Shown: positions 45,009 to 54,956 of the stretch, in pieces
How the letters are laid out: each line of letters begins with the position of its first letter
Numbering within the stretch: position 1 is the stretch's first letter
From: Pseudomonas sp. CFII64
GTDB lineage: Bacteria > Pseudomonadota > Gammaproteobacteria > Pseudomonadales > Pseudomonadaceae
Assembly (NCBI RefSeq): GCF_000416235.1
Contig: NZ_ATLO01000017.1
Coordinates: forward strand, 118,896 to 182,895
Reading direction: 5' to 3'
Length of the DNA: 64,000 nt
Notes under the pieces: generated by a model
Told to the model about the DNA's origin: nothing
The model's input: the letters and a program-made list of their open reading frames with translations, nothing else
The model's database searches: none
Translations under genes and position numbers: made by a program

Positions 45009-48000
45009 TTAGAAATTATGTACATTGATAACATCCAATACATCAATAAACTCACACACCTCATTCATGGAAGGGCCTAACAAACATCTATGAGATTTAT
45101 ATTTCTCTAAAATAGCAATATTATCCGCATCGCGCTCGGCACTTCCAACCATCATAAAATCGTCCATTCGCTTGACATTGGACAGATAGCTTCCCTTAGC
45201 AATACTGGACTTTCCAAAAATGCCGAACCGTAAAACAGACTCATCAAAATTTCTCTGCGCCAGCTCAATGGTGTTGTGGCATCCATACTTTGTAAACGCT
45301 CCCGATTTAGCATTCTCAACGATCGCCCCGAGAATTGTTTCTATCGCGCGCTGCTGGAGCCGACGTGACTCAAGCTCAGTAAACTCCTTGAACTTTGAAT
45401 TTTTCGATCCATCTTCAGTTTCTACTCGGAATTCCTTCGGTTTCTGCAAAAATGTATTCAGCAATGATCCCAATCCCTCAGGCGCAAGCTTCGCAAACCA
45501 AGCTTTAAGTTCTTCGTTTCCTTTATTCAGCTCAATCGTATGAGCCATAACCCCAGCCCGGTCCCCCGCCGTCATTGCGTCATACAGCGAATTAACCTTG
45601 TTATACCCCAACAAAAACAACCACTGAAGTTCAACACCAGCAGCAACGAGAACTTGCGCTTTAGCAAAATACTCAAACGCCTCAGGCATGATCCAGTCAA
45701 GTTTGTGGTATTCGTTTTTTATCAATTCCCGGTTGAATATATCGAGGAAGTGCACCAGGGCTTTGTAGCCGAGGACGAAGCTGAAATCGCCGTCGGCGCC
45801 GACTCCGGCGATGAGGGCGGCTTTGAGGCGCAGGATGATCTGGCCGTTTTGCAGGGACAGGCTGAATTCGCCTTTCCCACCGACGCCAGCGGCGGCACTG
45901 AGGTTGGCCCCCAGGGACGCAACGGCCAGCCAGTCTTTTTTGCTGGGATCCAGTTCGTTATAGGGCTGCACGCTGCGGGCGCTCAGCAAGTCTTTGGGCG
46001 GTGCCCATTGCAGGCTGCCGCTGATCTTGATGCCCGCCTGCACGCCTGCGAACAGGTTGAGATTGGCGCTGATGACTTCGTCTGCGCGCACGTTGGGCAG
46101 ACCATGGATGTCGACGCGGGTGATGCCGCGCTGGGCGTCGCGGCTGGTGTCCAGTTCAACGTCGTGTTTGCTGTCGCTGGGTTTGAGGGCCATGTTGGCG
46201 CTAAGCAGCATGGACGCGCCGGCGAATCCCCAGGCTTTGATGCCGCCTTCCAGGCAGAAACGGCCAAGGTCGACTTCGGCTACCTGCTGGTTGAAATTTA
46301 TATATTTCGCTTTAACGGAGGTGGCCTGGGTGCGTTTGGGGAGTTCGAACTGGAGCAGTTCGACTTCGCCCCGCGCGAGGTTGATGTCCAGAGACGCCTC
46401 GACGCTGGCGCTGGCACCTTTGTTCAAGCTGAGTTCAAAGCCCTTTGCGGTGGCGCCGCTGTGCAAATTGCTTTGCGCTGGTGTGAGGCAGCGAATCAAG
46501 CGCGCTTGCGGGCTGTTATCCACCAGACGCAGGGGGCCGAGAGGGTTTTTCTTGAAGAGCATTTGCTTGAGGCCATTGCCCCACGCCTCGAACTCGGCGT
46601 CATCACGCAGGTTCTCGATATAGAAACCCTGGGTCTTGAGGTACGCCTTGAATCGCGCAGGAGCGAAAAACCCGGACGTGTCGAACCAGGCATCCTGGAT
46701 TTTCAGGCGTCTGGCGTCCATATGGATGAACCAATAGTCGAGTGCGTGGCCGTCACTGAGGTTGCCAGCATCGATATTGAAGTTCGGATTGCCCGCTTTG
46801 GCGGCTATTTTGGCCAGATCTTCCTGGAGGGTCTTTTGCGCCTGTGTGCCCAGACTATTGCGCAGATCCTTGAAACTAAGGTGGCTGAGACGTGCGCGTT
46901 CAGTCGGTACGCTGATTTCTCGCAGGGGAAAGTTACTGCGTACCAGACGCTGCACAGGTTTTGGCTCGAACGCTTCCGGATTCCAGAGCAGGTGCAGTGC
47001 GGGTTTGCGGGCGCGGATGATGTCTTCAGCGTCCTGTTTGAGTGCCTTTTCCTTGCTTTCCAGGTCTTGCCAATGGCGCCTTTCTTCATCGAACAAGCTG
47101 TCTGGTGGCTGTTGTCGGCCAACCCGCAGCCAAGTGTCGAAACTGGTTTCGATGTTTTTTTCCAGGTCGGCTTTGTTCTTGAGCAGCTGGTGGTAATCGC
47201 GATAGCGCTTGATGCCCCAGGAAATATCCTCATCCGGGTGATGCAAGGCGAATTCGGGCAAGGCAATGCCATAGGCCGCAGCCCGCATTAATGTTTTGGT
47301 GAACTCCGAATAACGGAACAAACTTTCGGATTCTCTGACCCACTCGGCCAGATTGTTGTTTGGGTCAAATTTTTCAGCGTCCAGATCGGCCAGCAGTTTG
47401 GCGTGGACTTTGCGAAACTGGTCGATTTCCTCTTGTTTGAAATCGGGGATCTTGCCATCGATCAAGTTCTGCCGTTGCTTGAGGTAAACCTCACGAATCC
47501 TGCCCATTTCAATGGCTTCAGGGCTGAATAATTCGCCTTTCAGCAAACGGTACCCTTCTTTTTCTGCCTGTCGCCGGGCTTCGACTTCCAGGACGCGTAG
47601 CTCAGGGGCTAGATCACGGAAAGCCTTTTGCCTGGGAAAAATTTCGCGGTTCTGTTCAGCAGTTAGTCTTGGGGTGTTATCGATTTTCAGACCGTTCTTT
47701 AAAGCACCTTCTGCCTCGAATGCCGCTATCTCCTGCCGTAACTTGTTCAGCTCCAGTTCAAGCTCGTGATACCGCTTACTCTTGGCCGCATCCAGAAAAC
47801 TGCTTAACTTCGGCTCAAGGAAAAACTCCATCAGCCCGCGCTCGTCCAGCGCCTTGAGGCGCGAATCCGCGTCGGTGGTGACGACGGCTTTTTTCAGTTT
47901 GTCCGCGGCTTTAACCAGAACGTCCAGGGTGTGCTCGCGCATCAACCAGAAGCTGTCCTGCCCGACTTCATAAAGAATGTCGTAATAGTGGTTGCTCTTG

Positions 48001-48275
48001 TTGCAGTCCTGCTCGCCACAGAAGTTGGTGGTGCCGTGTTCCGCGCTTTCCGGTGTCGGTTCCAGCTTGAGGACTTTAGTTACGGGAGGTTCGAGTTCCG
48101 TCGCAGCCACTTCACTGCCCGGTGCCGGGATTTGCAGCGTCCAGCCGGCACGAATGTAGTTGGGATTGCTGATAAAGGGATTCAGCTCGCGCAGTTGGCT
48201 GACGCTGCTGCCGAACCGTTGGGCAAGTGTGCTCAGGGTGGCGTCCTGCTGGACGATATAGGTTTGCGTGTTCAT
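45009..48275 (-). CDS. LysM-containing putative type VI secretion effector
   Basis: The 1088-residue protein begins with one LysM domain (about residues 5-50, YIVQQDATLSTLAQRFG to AGWTLQIP). A long charged helical region follows (about 90-450). Next is a beta-rich region (about 600-800), including a glycine-rich segment SLGANLSAAAGVGGKGEF and LKAALIAGVGADGDF near 800-850. The C-terminal 240 residues have no family I recognise. There is no signal peptide, as expected for a cargo of the type VI apparatus. The start overlaps the DUF4123 gene by four bases (ATGA), and exported Sel1 proteins follow. This order (DUF4123 chaperone, effector, immunity) is the basis for the call. LysM and the exported immunity proteins point to a periplasmic or envelope target. 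The DNA of the last 240 codons is clearly AT-richer than the rest. Confidence 0.75.
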   Translation of the reverse strand: MNTQTYIVQQDATLSTLAQRFGSSVSQLRELNPFISNPNYIRAGWTLQIPAPGSEVAATELEPPVTKVLKLEPTPESAEHGTTNFCGEQDCNKSNHYYDILYEVGQDSFWLMREHTLDVLVKAADKLKKAVVTTDADSRLKALDERGLMEFFLEPKLSSFLDAAKSKRYHELELELNKLRQEIAAFEAEGALKNGLKIDNTPRLTAEQNREIFPRQKAFRDLAPELRVLEVEARRQAEKEGYRLLKGELFSPEAIEMGRIREVYLKQRQNLIDGKIPDFKQEEIDQFRKVHAKLLADLDAEKFDPNNNLAEWVRESESLFRYSEFTKTLMRAAAYGIALPEFALHHPDEDISWGIKRYRDYHQLLKNKADLEKNIETSFDTWLRVGRQQPPDSLFDEERRHWQDLESKEKALKQDAEDIIRARKPALHLLWNPEAFEPKPVQRLVRSNFPLREISVPTERARLSHLSFKDLRNSLGTQAQKTLQEDLAKIAAKAGNPNFNIDAGNLSDGHALDYWFIHMDARRLKIQDAWFDTSGFFAPARFKAYLKTQGFYIENLRDDAEFEAWGNGLKQMLFKKNPLGPLRLVDNSPQARLIRCLTPAQSNLHSGATAKGFELSLNKGASASVEASLDINLARGEVELLQFELPKRTQATSVKAKYINFNQQVAEVDLGRFCLEGGIKAWGFAGASMLLSANMALKPSDSKHDVELDTSRDAQRGITRVDIHGLPNVRADEVISANLNLFAGVQAGIKISGSLQWAPPKDLLSARSVQPYNELDPSKKDWLAVASLGANLSAAAGVGGKGEFSLSLQNGQIILRLKAALIAGVGADGDFSFVLGYKALVHFLDIFNRELIKNEYHKLDWIMPEAFEYFAKAQVLVAAGVELQWLFLLGYNKVNSLYDAMTAGDRAGVMAHTIELNKGNEELKAWFAKLAPEGLGSLLNTFLQKPKEFRVETEDGSKNSKFKEFTELESRRLQQRAIETILGAIVENAKSGAFTKYGCHNTIELAQRNFDESVLRFGIFGKSSIAKGSYLSNVKRMDDFMMVGSAERDADNIAILEKYKSHRCLLGPSMNEVCEFIDVLDVINVHNF

Positions 48276-49108
48276 GGCTGCACGGCCTCCAGCAGTTGTG
48301 CGACTTTGCGGTGTGGTCGTTCGGAAGAAGCAAGGATCGGCAGCAACTCGGTTCGCTCGGACAGCTCGCCGTGGATGATCAGGTGGGGAATTTCCAGCAG
48401 GTCTTCGTCGACGCCGATGCGATGCTTGACGAGGAAGTCCAGATTGCGCGCCAGCCTCGGTAATTCGCTGTCAGGCACTCGGCCAAAATGGTTCGGGTTC
48501 TCCCGCAGCCAGTACACCCAGCGCACGTCCTTGAAGGTGGTGAATACGCTGTCGGGAAAAGCCAGCGGCCAGGTGCAGGAGTCGACCGCGACTGGCGTGT
48601 CGACTCGCCACTCGTGCCAGCGATTGGCGTCGGGCTTGAGGCTTGGTGCGGGGGTATACACCGCGTCCCATGGCCCCAGCAGGCAGCCGAGGTTGTCGCC
48701 CGCTTCCATGGCCAAGGTGGTCCAGTGCACCGGGTTGTAGAAAGTCAGAATGTTTGATCTGCCAAGCGGCATTGCCATCAGTTTGCGGGCGTGGGCCAGT
48801 GCAGCTCCCGCATCACGACAACGCAGGGCAATGCCTTTGGGACGCTGGTGACAAACCCGGGCCATGCCTGACACACCCGATGGCGGCAGGACGAACCAGG
48901 TGGGGCCTTTCAAGGCGCGGTCCTGCAATGCCGTGCCGGACCAGAGCAGGTCGCAATTGAAGGTGTGGCCTTGCATTTGTAATTGGGTAACACCCCACGC
49001 TGGCTTGTTATGGAACGGATCGACGATGAAGATCATCGATTGCCCGTATTCCTCCCGAGGAGCGTCCAGCGTCGGGAGGTCAAGGAGTCGGGTAATTGCA
49101 TCGGACAT
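48272..49108 (-). CDS. DUF4123 protein, type VI effector chaperone/adaptor
   Basis: DUF4123 proteins (Tap/TEC) bind a specific effector and help load it on VgrG. The 278-residue product matches the family layout. The N-terminal half has LLWSGTALQDRALKGPTWFVLPP, then RHAR-type basic and hydrophobic blocks, and LTFYNPVHWTTLAMEAG in the middle. The C-terminal half contains WRVDTPVAVDSCTWPLAFPDSVF. It overlaps the effector start by four bases. No vgrG, hcp, PAAR or other secretion gene is visible upstream or anywhere in the window, so the module is an orphan that must use machinery encoded elsewhere. Confidence 0.78.
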   Translation of the reverse strand: MSDAITRLLDLPTLDAPREEYGQSMIFIVDPFHNKPAWGVTQLQMQGHTFNCDLLWSGTALQDRALKGPTWFVLPPSGVSGMARVCHQRPKGIALRCRDAGAALAHARKLMAMPLGRSNILTFYNPVHWTTLAMEAGDNLGCLLGPWDAVYTPAPSLKPDANRWHEWRVDTPVAVDSCTWPLAFPDSVFTTFKDVRWVYWLRENPNHFGRVPDSELPRLARNLDFLVKHRIGVDEDLLEIPHLIIHGELSERTELLPILASSERPHRKVAQLLEAVQP

Positions 49109-49370
49109 CTGCTCGCTATCCTGTCGTTGTGCCGAAAGGGGCGACGATGCGGGCTCGCGAAAGCGCTCGCAATACTGGGACAGGAAAAGCAGATGGGTCC
49201 TACTTTTGTGCGAGGAAACGGCCTACAAAAGTTGCTTGTGTGCTGGGCCAGGCAGGGTCGCATTGAGGCAGATCTTTAATAGCGTCACCGACCCATTCGC
49301 GAACTGGCTCGCTTCTGCATGTGGCCGGCGAAGAACGATAACGCGCTGGGTCCGGTTGACCGAGGCGCCT

Positions 49371-49505
49371 GATTCGCGGGCAAGCCTCGCTCCAACGCAA
49401 TAGTGTTTTCTTGAGGTTTCAGGTCGCCAGCACCGACGCCTTCCCGGATAAATCCGGTCCTACGACGTCGCGCGGGTTCGTTGGAGCGAGGCTTGCCCGC
49501 GAATC
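49371..49505. repeat. 27-bp perfect inverted repeat with a palindromic unit between
   Basis: GATTCGCGGGCAAGCCTCGC (first 20 of 27 bases, 49371-49397) is repeated as an exact inverted copy at 49479-49505. A CCCGGATAAATCCGGTCCTACG unit lies between them. The 495-base gap 49109-49603 shows no gene; it should also hold the promoters of the DUF4123 operon and of the sensor kinase gene. Confidence 0.85.
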
Positions 49506-49603
49506 GTTAATAAGGCCCATCAGCGCTCAGACCTTGGTCGACACTGACGAACCTGAGCCAGCATGCGAGACTAGCGAGCTTGTCCTTGAGGCTCTGAATT
49601 TCT

Positions 49604-52600
49604 ATGTCGCTGTCCAGCGGGCTGATTGCTGCCGTTGCTCTGGTCTATATGGCCATTATGTTCGCCATCGCCTTTTACGGTGACCGGCGTACTACGTCGT
49701 TGCCGCCGCGCGTGCGGGCGTGGGTGTATAGCTTGTCGCTGGCGGTGTATTGCACCAGTTGGACGTTCTTCGGTGCGGTGGGTCAGGCGGCTGAGCAGTT
49801 GTGGTCGTTTTTGCCGATTTATCTGGGGCCTATCGTGCTGATGCTGCTGGCGCCGTGGGTCTTGCAGAAGATGGTGTTGATCAGCAAGCAGGAAAACATC
49901 ACGTCGATTGCCGACTTCATCGCCGCGCGCTATGGCAAGTCGCAATCGCTGGCGGTGGTGGTGGCGTTGATCTGTCTGATGGGTGTGCTGCCTTATATAG
50001 CCCTGCAGCTCAAAGGCATCGTGCTCGGAGTGAATATCCTGATCGGGGCGGTGGCGGACGCGACCGGCACTCGTGCGCAGGACACCGCGCTGATCGTGTC
50101 GCTGGTGCTGGCGCTGTTCACCATTCTGTTTGGCACCCGTACGCTGGACGTCACCGAACACCATCGCGGCATGGTGCTGGCTATCGCGTTTGAGTCGCTG
50201 GTCAAGCTGTTGGCTTTCATGGCGGTCGGGGCGTTTGTCACTTACGGCCTGTACGACGGCTTCGACGATCTGTTTAACCAGGCCATGCTCGCGCCGCGCC
50301 TGGAGCAGTACTGGAAGGAAACCATCAACTGGCCGTCCATGGTGGTGCAGACCGGCGTGGCGATGATGGCGATTGTCTGCCTGCCGCGTCAGTTTCACGT
50401 GACGGTGGTGGAAAACATTGACCCGCAGGATTTGCGCCTCGCCAAATGGGTGTTCCCGGCCTATCTGGCCCTGGCGGCGCTGTTTGTAGTGCCTATCGCG
50501 TTGGCCGGGCAAATGCTGCTGCCCGGTTCGGTACTGCCCGACTCGTTCGTGATCAGCCTGCCGCTGGCCCATGCGCATCCGTCGCTGGCCTTGCTGGCGT
50601 TCATCGGTGGCGCTTCGGCGGCCACGGGCATGGTGATTGTCGCCAGCGTCGCGCTGTCGACCATGGTTTCCAACGACATGCTGCTGCCCTGGCTGTTGAG
50701 CCGCAAAACCACCGAACGGCCGTTCGAGGCGTTTCGTCACTGGATGCTGTCGGTACGCCGGGTCAGCATCGTGGTGATTCTGTTGCTGGCTTATGTCTGT
50801 TATCGGCTGCTGGGCTCGACGGCGAGCCTGGCGACCATCGGCCAGATCGCCTTTGCGGCCATTACCCAGCTGTCGCCAGCGATGTTCGGCGCGCTGTGGT
50901 GGAAGCAGGCCAACCGACGCGGTGTGTTCGCCGGGCTGGCAGCGGGTATTTTCCTCTGGTTCTACACCTTGGTACTGCCGATCGCCGCTCACGGCATGGG
51001 CTGGTCGCTGGACAGTTTCCCACTGCTGGCCTGGCTGCACGGTAACCCGTTGAACCTGCCGATCACCCCGCTGACGCAAGGCGTGGTGCTGTCCCTGGCG
51101 GGCAATTTCATTTTGTTTGGCTGGGTGTCGGTGATCTCCCGCACGCGGGTGTCCGAGCATTGGCAGGCGGGACGTTTCATTGGCCAGGAGATTCATGTCC
51201 GCCCCAGCAATCGCCCGTTGCTTGCGGTGCAGATCGAAGACTTGCTCAGCCTGTCAGCGCGTTTTGTAGGTGAGGAACGCGCACGGCAAAGCTTCATTCG
51301 CTTCGCTTATCGTCAGGGTAAAGGCTTCAATCCCAACCAGAATGCCAACGCCGAGTGGATCGCCCACACCGAGCGCTTGCTGGCCGGTGTATTGGGCGCG
51401 TCATCGACTCGCGCGGTGGTCAAGGCGGCCATCGAGGGCCGGGAGATGCAACTCGAAGACGTGGTGCGCATCGCCGACGAAGCCTCCGAGGTGCTGCAGT
51501 TCAACCGGGCTTTGCTGCAAGGTGCCATTGAGAACATCACGCAGGGCATCAGCGTTGTCGATCAATCCCTGAAACTGGTGGCGTGGAATCATCGTTATCT
51601 GGAGCTGTTCAAGTATCCGGATGGCTTGATCAGCGTCGGCCGGCCCATCGCCGACATCATTCGCTACAACGCCGAGCGTGGTTTGTGCGGCCCCGGCGAA
51701 GCTGAAGTTCACGTGGCCCGCCGTCTGCACTGGATGCGCCAGGGCCGGGCGCACACCTCGGAGCGAATGTTCCCCAATGGGCGCGTGATCGAGTTGATCG
51801 GCAATCCCATGCCCGGCGGCGGCTTTGTCATGAGTTTCACCGACATTACGGCGTTTCGCGATGCCGAGCATGCTCTCAAGGGCGCCAATGAAAGCCTTGA
51901 GCAGCGGGTCGCGGAACGTACCCGTGAGCTGTCGCAGCTGAACGTCGCGCTGACCGATGCCAAGGGCACCGCCGAAGCGGCCAACCAATCGAAAACCCGC
52001 TTTCTCGCTGCGGTCAGCCATGACCTGATGCAGCCGCTGAATGCGGCTCGGCTGTTTTCCGCAGCGCTGTCCCATCAGGACGGGGACATGTCTGCCGAGT
52101 CTCAACAGTTGGTGCAGCATCTGGACAGTTCGCTGCGCTCGGCCGAGGACTTGATCAGCGACCTGTTGGACATTTCCCGCCTGGAGAACGGCAAGATCAA
52201 CCCGGATCGCCAGCCATTTGCCCTCAATACTCTGTTCGATCCCCTCGGCGCGGAGTTCAAAGCGCTGGCCCGGGAGCAAGGCATGCAATTCCGCGTCCGT
52301 GGCACGGCGTTGCGCGTGGACAGCGACTTGAAGCTGCTGCGACGCGTTCTGCAAAACTTCCTGACCAACGCTTTTCGCTACGCCAAAGGCCCGGTACTGC
52401 TGGGCGTGCGCCGCCGTGGCACGTATTTGAGTCTCGAAGTCTGGGACCGTGGACCGGGTATTCCGGAAGACAAGCAGCGGGTCATTTTCGAGGAATTCAA
52501 GCGTCTGGACAGCCATCAGACCCGCGCCGAAAAAGGCCTGGGACTGGGGCTGGCGATTGCCGACGGGCTGTGCCGCGTATTGGGCCACCCGTTGCAGGTG

Positions 52601-53077
52601 CGCTCCTGGCCGGGCAAAGGCAGTGTGTTCAGCGTCAGCGTGCCGCTGGCCCGGCTCCAGACGACAGTCGCCGAAAAGGTCAGCGAGCCGGATCGTGCAA
52701 TGCTCGGCGGCACGCAGGTGCTGTGCATCGACAATGAAGACAGCATCCTGATCGGTATGAACAGCCTGCTCACGCGCTGGGGTTGCCAGGTCTGGACCGC
52801 GCGCAATCGCCAGGAGTGCGAAACGTTGCTGGAACAAGGCGTGCGGCCGCAACTGGCGCTGGTGGATTTCCATCTGGATGAAGGCGAAACCGGCACCCAA
52901 TTGATGGCCTGGCTACGCACCCGTCTGGGCGAACCGGTGCCAGGCGTGGTGATCAGTGCCGACGGCAGGCCGGAGTTGATCGCGCAAGTGCATGCCGCCG
53001 GGCTGGATTTCCTGGCCAAGCCGGTCAAACCTGCGGCGCTGCGCGCGTTGTTGAGTCGGCATGTGAGTTTGAATTAA
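49604..53077 (+). CDS. mxtR: Transporter-linked hybrid sensor kinase, MxtR/CrbS type
   Basis: The 1157-residue inner-membrane protein joins four parts. The first is a sodium/solute symporter-like domain of about thirteen helices (residues 1-520). Then come a PAS-like region (about 630-750) and a histidine kinase with HisKA motif AVSHDLMQPLNAARLF (His near residue 806) and ATPase box GLGLGLAIADGL. Last is a receiver domain (CIDNEDSIL, phospho-acceptor in LALVDFHLDEG). This layout is that of CrbS in Vibrio and MxtR in Pseudomonas, which with CrbR/ErdR activate acetyl-CoA synthetase and acetate use. CbrA has a similar front end but no receiver. The neighbour aceK also belongs to acetate metabolism. 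The ATG at 49604 gives the expected N-terminus. Confidence 0.75.
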   Translation: MSLSSGLIAAVALVYMAIMFAIAFYGDRRTTSLPPRVRAWVYSLSLAVYCTSWTFFGAVGQAAEQLWSFLPIYLGPIVLMLLAPWVLQKMVLISKQENITSIADFIAARYGKSQSLAVVVALICLMGVLPYIALQLKGIVLGVNILIGAVADATGTRAQDTALIVSLVLALFTILFGTRTLDVTEHHRGMVLAIAFESLVKLLAFMAVGAFVTYGLYDGFDDLFNQAMLAPRLEQYWKETINWPSMVVQTGVAMMAIVCLPRQFHVTVVENIDPQDLRLAKWVFPAYLALAALFVVPIALAGQMLLPGSVLPDSFVISLPLAHAHPSLALLAFIGGASAATGMVIVASVALSTMVSNDMLLPWLLSRKTTERPFEAFRHWMLSVRRVSIVVILLLAYVCYRLLGSTASLATIGQIAFAAITQLSPAMFGALWWKQANRRGVFAGLAAGIFLWFYTLVLPIAAHGMGWSLDSFPLLAWLHGNPLNLPITPLTQGVVLSLAGNFILFGWVSVISRTRVSEHWQAGRFIGQEIHVRPSNRPLLAVQIEDLLSLSARFVGEERARQSFIRFAYRQGKGFNPNQNANAEWIAHTERLLAGVLGASSTRAVVKAAIEGREMQLEDVVRIADEASEVLQFNRALLQGAIENITQGISVVDQSLKLVAWNHRYLELFKYPDGLISVGRPIADIIRYNAERGLCGPGEAEVHVARRLHWMRQGRAHTSERMFPNGRVIELIGNPMPGGGFVMSFTDITAFRDAEHALKGANESLEQRVAERTRELSQLNVALTDAKGTAEAANQSKTRFLAAVSHDLMQPLNAARLFSAALSHQDGDMSAESQQLVQHLDSSLRSAEDLISDLLDISRLENGKINPDRQPFALNTLFDPLGAEFKALAREQGMQFRVRGTALRVDSDLKLLRRVLQNFLTNAFRYAKGPVLLGVRRRGTYLSLEVWDRGPGIPEDKQRVIFEEFKRLDSHQTRAEKGLGLGLAIADGLCRVLGHPLQVRSWPGKGSVFSVSVPLARLQTTVAEKVSEPDRAMLGGTQVLCIDNEDSILIGMNSLLTRWGCQVWTARNRQECETLLEQGVRPQLALVDFHLDEGETGTQLMAWLRTRLGEPVPGVVISADGRPELIAQVHAAGLDFLAKPVKPAALRALLSRHVSLN

Positions 53078-53095
53078 CCCGTAGCGCGGGCGTCA

Positions 53096-54814
53096 TCACG
53101 GCCTTTCTTTACGGCGATACGGGAACACGTCGATCACCTTGCCCGCGCGAATCGCATCCTGCAGGCTTTTCCAGTAATCGGCGTTGTATAGCTCGCCGTG
53201 CAGGCTGTCGAATAGCCGACGCTGCTTGATATCGGCAAACAGAAACGGCGGGAATTCCTCAGGAAAAACGTCAAGCGGCCCGATGGAATACCAGGGTTCG
53301 GAGGCCATTTCGTCTTCCGGGGTGCGCGGGGCCGGGATGTGGCGGAAGTTGGCTTCGGTCAGGTAGCAAATCTCGTCGTAGTCATAAAACACCACGCGTC
53401 CATGCCGGGTCACGCCGAAATTCTTCAGCAGCATGTCGCCAGGGAAGATATTCGCGGCCGCCAATTGCTTGATCGCCAGCCCGTAGTCTTCCAGCGCTTC
53501 GCGGATCTGCGCCTCGTTGGCGTGTTCCAGATACAGATTCAGCGGGGTCATGCGCCGCTCGGTCCAGCAATGCCGGATCAGCACCGTATCGCCCTCCACC
53601 TGCACCGTTGACGCCGCCACCTGCAGCAGTTCGGTCAGGCAATCGGGGTCGAATTTGCTCAACGGGAAACGAAAATCGGCGAACTCCTGGGTATCGGCCA
53701 TGCGCCCGACCCGATCGACGTTTTTCACCAGCCGGTATTTTTCGATGACTGTCGCGCGGTTGACGTTCTTGGACGGCGAAAACCGATCCTTGATTATCTT
53801 GAACACGGTATTGAAGCCCGGCAGGGTGAACACGCTCATGACCATGCCCCGCACGCCCGGCGCCATGATGAACCGGTCATCAGTGCTGGCCAGATGATTG
53901 ATCAGCGCCCGATAGAACTCCGACTTGCCGTGCTTGTAGAAGCCAATCGAGGTGTACAGCTCGGCAATGTGTTTGCCCGGCAGGATGCGCTTGAGGAAGC
54001 TGACGAATTCCGCCGGCACCGGCACATCCACCATGAAGTACGAACGGGTGAAGGAGAAGATGATCGAGACTTCGGCTTCGTCGGTGATCAGCGCATCGAT
54101 CCGGATGCCTTGACCTTCCGGATGCAGCAGCGCGATGACCAGCGGCCATTGCTCGTCGAGGGTGAACACCCGGCCCACCAGGTACGCGCCCTTGTTGCGG
54201 AACAGGATCGATGAAAACAGTTCGACGCTCAGGTTCGGGTCCTTGCACACCCAGTCGGGCAGGCTCTCGCGCAACTGTGCTTCCAGCCGCTGCAGGTCGC
54301 CGGGCAGATCGGCGTAGGCGACGTTGAACCGGTAGGCGCTGAAAGTCTGCTCCAGCATGCCCGGCAAATCACCTTGCGGATGAAAGGTTCGCGTCTGGGC
54401 GGCGCGCTCGTGATGGCGCAAGCTCGGTCGCGTGGTGTGGATAAACATGCAGCCGTCGCTGATCAGGTCATGGCTGAACAGCCCGCAGAAAATCGAGTTG
54501 AACCAGGTTTCCGAGAGTTCGTCGTCCAGTCGCAGGTCAATCAGCTGAATGTAGGCGCTTTTGACCAGCGGCCAGCATGTCACGGCGAGCAATTGCTCGG
54601 CGGCGAAGGCTGACCCAAGGGTCTTGATGGTCTGGTTGACCTTCTCTTCATAAAGACTGATCCGCGCCGCCGAAGCGCGCTGGGCTTCCTGCCACAGCGC
54701 TTGCTCGAAACGTGCCTGGGCCCCGTCGGCGATCTGCCGAAAATCCTCCCGGTAATCATCGAAACCTTCCAGGATCATGCGAGCGATATCAGCGGCGGGC
54801 CATGGCGTGGACAT
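53096..54814 (-). CDS. aceK: Isocitrate dehydrogenase kinase/phosphatase
   Basis: AceK phosphorylates or dephosphorylates isocitrate dehydrogenase and so directs carbon into the glyoxylate bypass during growth on acetate or fatty acids. The 572-residue product has the expected length. It shows an N-terminal regulatory helical domain and a C-terminal kinase fold with [15 protein letters not shown] (ATP loop), [23 protein letters not shown] (catalytic and metal-binding segment) and [20 protein letters not shown]. It converges with the sensor kinase gene, with 18 bases between stop codons. It is not next to aceA or aceB, as is usual in Pseudomonas. Confidence 0.97.
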   Translation of the reverse strand: MSTPWPAADIARMILEGFDDYREDFRQIADGAQARFEQALWQEAQRASAARISLYEEKVNQTIKTLGSAFAAEQLLAVTCWPLVKSAYIQLIDLRLDDELSETWFNSIFCGLFSHDLISDGCMFIHTTRPSLRHHERAAQTRTFHPQGDLPGMLEQTFSAYRFNVAYADLPGDLQRLEAQLRESLPDWVCKDPNLSVELFSSILFRNKGAYLVGRVFTLDEQWPLVIALLHPEGQGIRIDALITDEAEVSIIFSFTRSYFMVDVPVPAEFVSFLKRILPGKHIAELYTSIGFYKHGKSEFYRALINHLASTDDRFIMAPGVRGMVMSVFTLPGFNTVFKIIKDRFSPSKNVNRATVIEKYRLVKNVDRVGRMADTQEFADFRFPLSKFDPDCLTELLQVAASTVQVEGDTVLIRHCWTERRMTPLNLYLEHANEAQIREALEDYGLAIKQLAAANIFPGDMLLKNFGVTRHGRVVFYDYDEICYLTEANFRHIPAPRTPEDEMASEPWYSIGPLDVFPEEFPPFLFADIKQRRLFDSLHGELYNADYWKSLQDAIRAGKVIDVFPYRRKERP

Positions 54815-54956
54815 GTGCGTATCTCTGCTGGATGGGTATGGCGCAGCTTAGCAGCGTCTGAGACATCTCGACCTGGCAGCAAAATCGTCAGCAAAGATTG
54901 CAACCGCCCTCGCCTCCCGGTAAAACTCCCGGCCCTCTGCCAAGGAAGGACTCTCC

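Noticed and set aside
45540..47291. Plus-strand open frame opposite the LysM effector gene
   Set aside because: No ribosome-binding site and no motif. The minus-strand gene fits the operon and its overlaps.
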